DNA of 64,000 bases from Vibrio ezurae NBRC 102218 (GTDB taxonomy: Bacteria; Pseudomonadota; Gammaproteobacteria; Enterobacterales; Vibrionaceae): NCBI RefSeq assembly GCF_000467185.1, contig NZ_BATM01000019.1:62001-126000 (forward strand), in the 5' to 3' direction. Below the pieces are notes generated by a model, which was not told the DNA's origin, searched no databases, and saw only the letters and a list, made by a program, of their open reading frames with translations. The translations under genes and the position numbers were made by a program. Shown here in pieces: positions 63,746 through 64,000 of the stretch (positions within the stretch are counted from its first letter, which is position 1; the number at the start of each line of letters is the position of its first letter).

Positions 63746-64000
63746 AATCTTCCCTCTTAATTTTACTGTTTGTTTAATGAAAACTAACGTCCAGGTAGCG
63801 GGCTAGAACAGTTGGTATAAAATTATTACAATAAAGGACAAATACCGAGTGTTTTATTTCATATTTAATTTTTGTTAGGTATTTATTCTGCAACTATTAC
63901 GGTAAAGGCTGCTCATTGCTCACCAAGTGGTTTTGTGAAATCGGCAGATCTCACCTGAACAGTAACCTCATAGTTACTTTCAAAAACCTGACGTTCAAAA
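63746..64000. other. Window end, no gene seen
   Basis: 255 bases with no supportable ORF. AACTAACGTCC at about 63783 (GTTAG on the minus strand) could be the end of another attC-like site. The remainder is AT-rich and featureless up to the window edge. Confidence 0.4.

Noticed and set aside
1..64000. tRNA, rRNA or CRISPR array
   Set aside because: No cloverleaf, rRNA segment or regular spaced repeats were noticed by eye. GGTTCG at 8475 is part of another fold and not a tRNA arm.

Overview
The window looks like a chromosome segment of a Vibrio or a close Vibrionaceae relative. The reasons are the malT / malP-malQ / glgB neighbourhood, an NhaD antiporter, a DUF368 (PopT-type) protein next to a PCuAC-SCO1 pair, a KefG-KefC pair, an OmpU/OmpT-like porin and a Phd/ParE module. 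This is judged by family recognition only; no search was run. No rRNA, tRNA or CRISPR array was seen.

Layout. (1) 1-6.9 kb, + strand: GDP-mannose/GDP-fucose precursor genes fcl (cut by the window edge), gmm, manC, a GT2 glycosyltransferase, manB, manA and galU. (2) 7.2-8.3 kb: a WecA-type initiating transferase ending in a strong terminator. (3) 8.4-16.6 kb: a very AT-rich polysaccharide block. It starts with a long untranslated leader carrying a C11 tract, a foldable element and an exact ops/JUMPstart core, followed by wzx, a TupA-like ATP-grasp protein, an EpsG-type polymerase and four putative glycosyltransferases. (4) 17.0-20.4 kb, - strand: wbpM-like dehydratase, reductase/epimerase and a small phosphoglycosyl transferase, which together look like a UDP-D-QuiNAc synthesis and lipid-loading module. 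(5) 20.6-31.3 kb: maltodextrin/glycogen genes malT (-), malP, malQ and glgB (+), with MalT-like boxes before malP and glgB and a CRP-like site.

(6) 31.7-42 kb, mixed: MAPEG protein, a two-TM coiled-coil protein, an alpha/beta hydrolase, nnrS with an NsrR-like site, a CDF transporter, a LysR regulator, a methyltransferase, a porin, queD-queE, an M15-like secreted peptidase and a DUF1353 protein. Two full copies and one fragment of a short palindromic-ended repeat (MITE-like) lie here. (7) 42.4-47.3 kb: cytoplasmic alpha-amylase, an RsgA GTPase, and a minus-strand operon popT - unknown 153-aa protein - SCO1 - PCuAC - rsgA. (8) 47.5-55.6 kb: an SMR pump, a LysR regulator and a six-gene operon joining a Ugp-like ABC importer to a PHP/CehA-type phosphoesterase and a HAD phosphatase. 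(9) 55.7-62.4 kb: PepT-like peptidase, nhaD, kefG-kefC-type K+ efflux pair and an MFS permease. (10) 62.5-64 kb: a Phd antitoxin with a ParE toxin whose reading frame is broken near the end, then a small secreted unknown protein in a setting that resembles integron cassettes.

How parts fit. Regions 1-4 supply nucleotide sugars (GDP-Man, GDP-Fuc, UDP-Glc, probably UDP-QuiNAc), two alternative initiating transferases, assembly glycosyltransferases, a flippase and a polymerase for an O-antigen or capsule. Region 5 plus the 42.4-kb amylase forms a maltodextrin/glycogen network under MalT. The most interesting candidate for an undescribed system is the importer-phosphoesterase-phosphatase operon at 49-55.6 kb. 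It is organised as if it imports a phosphorylated (perhaps phosphodiester) compound and removes its phosphate in two steps inside the cell.
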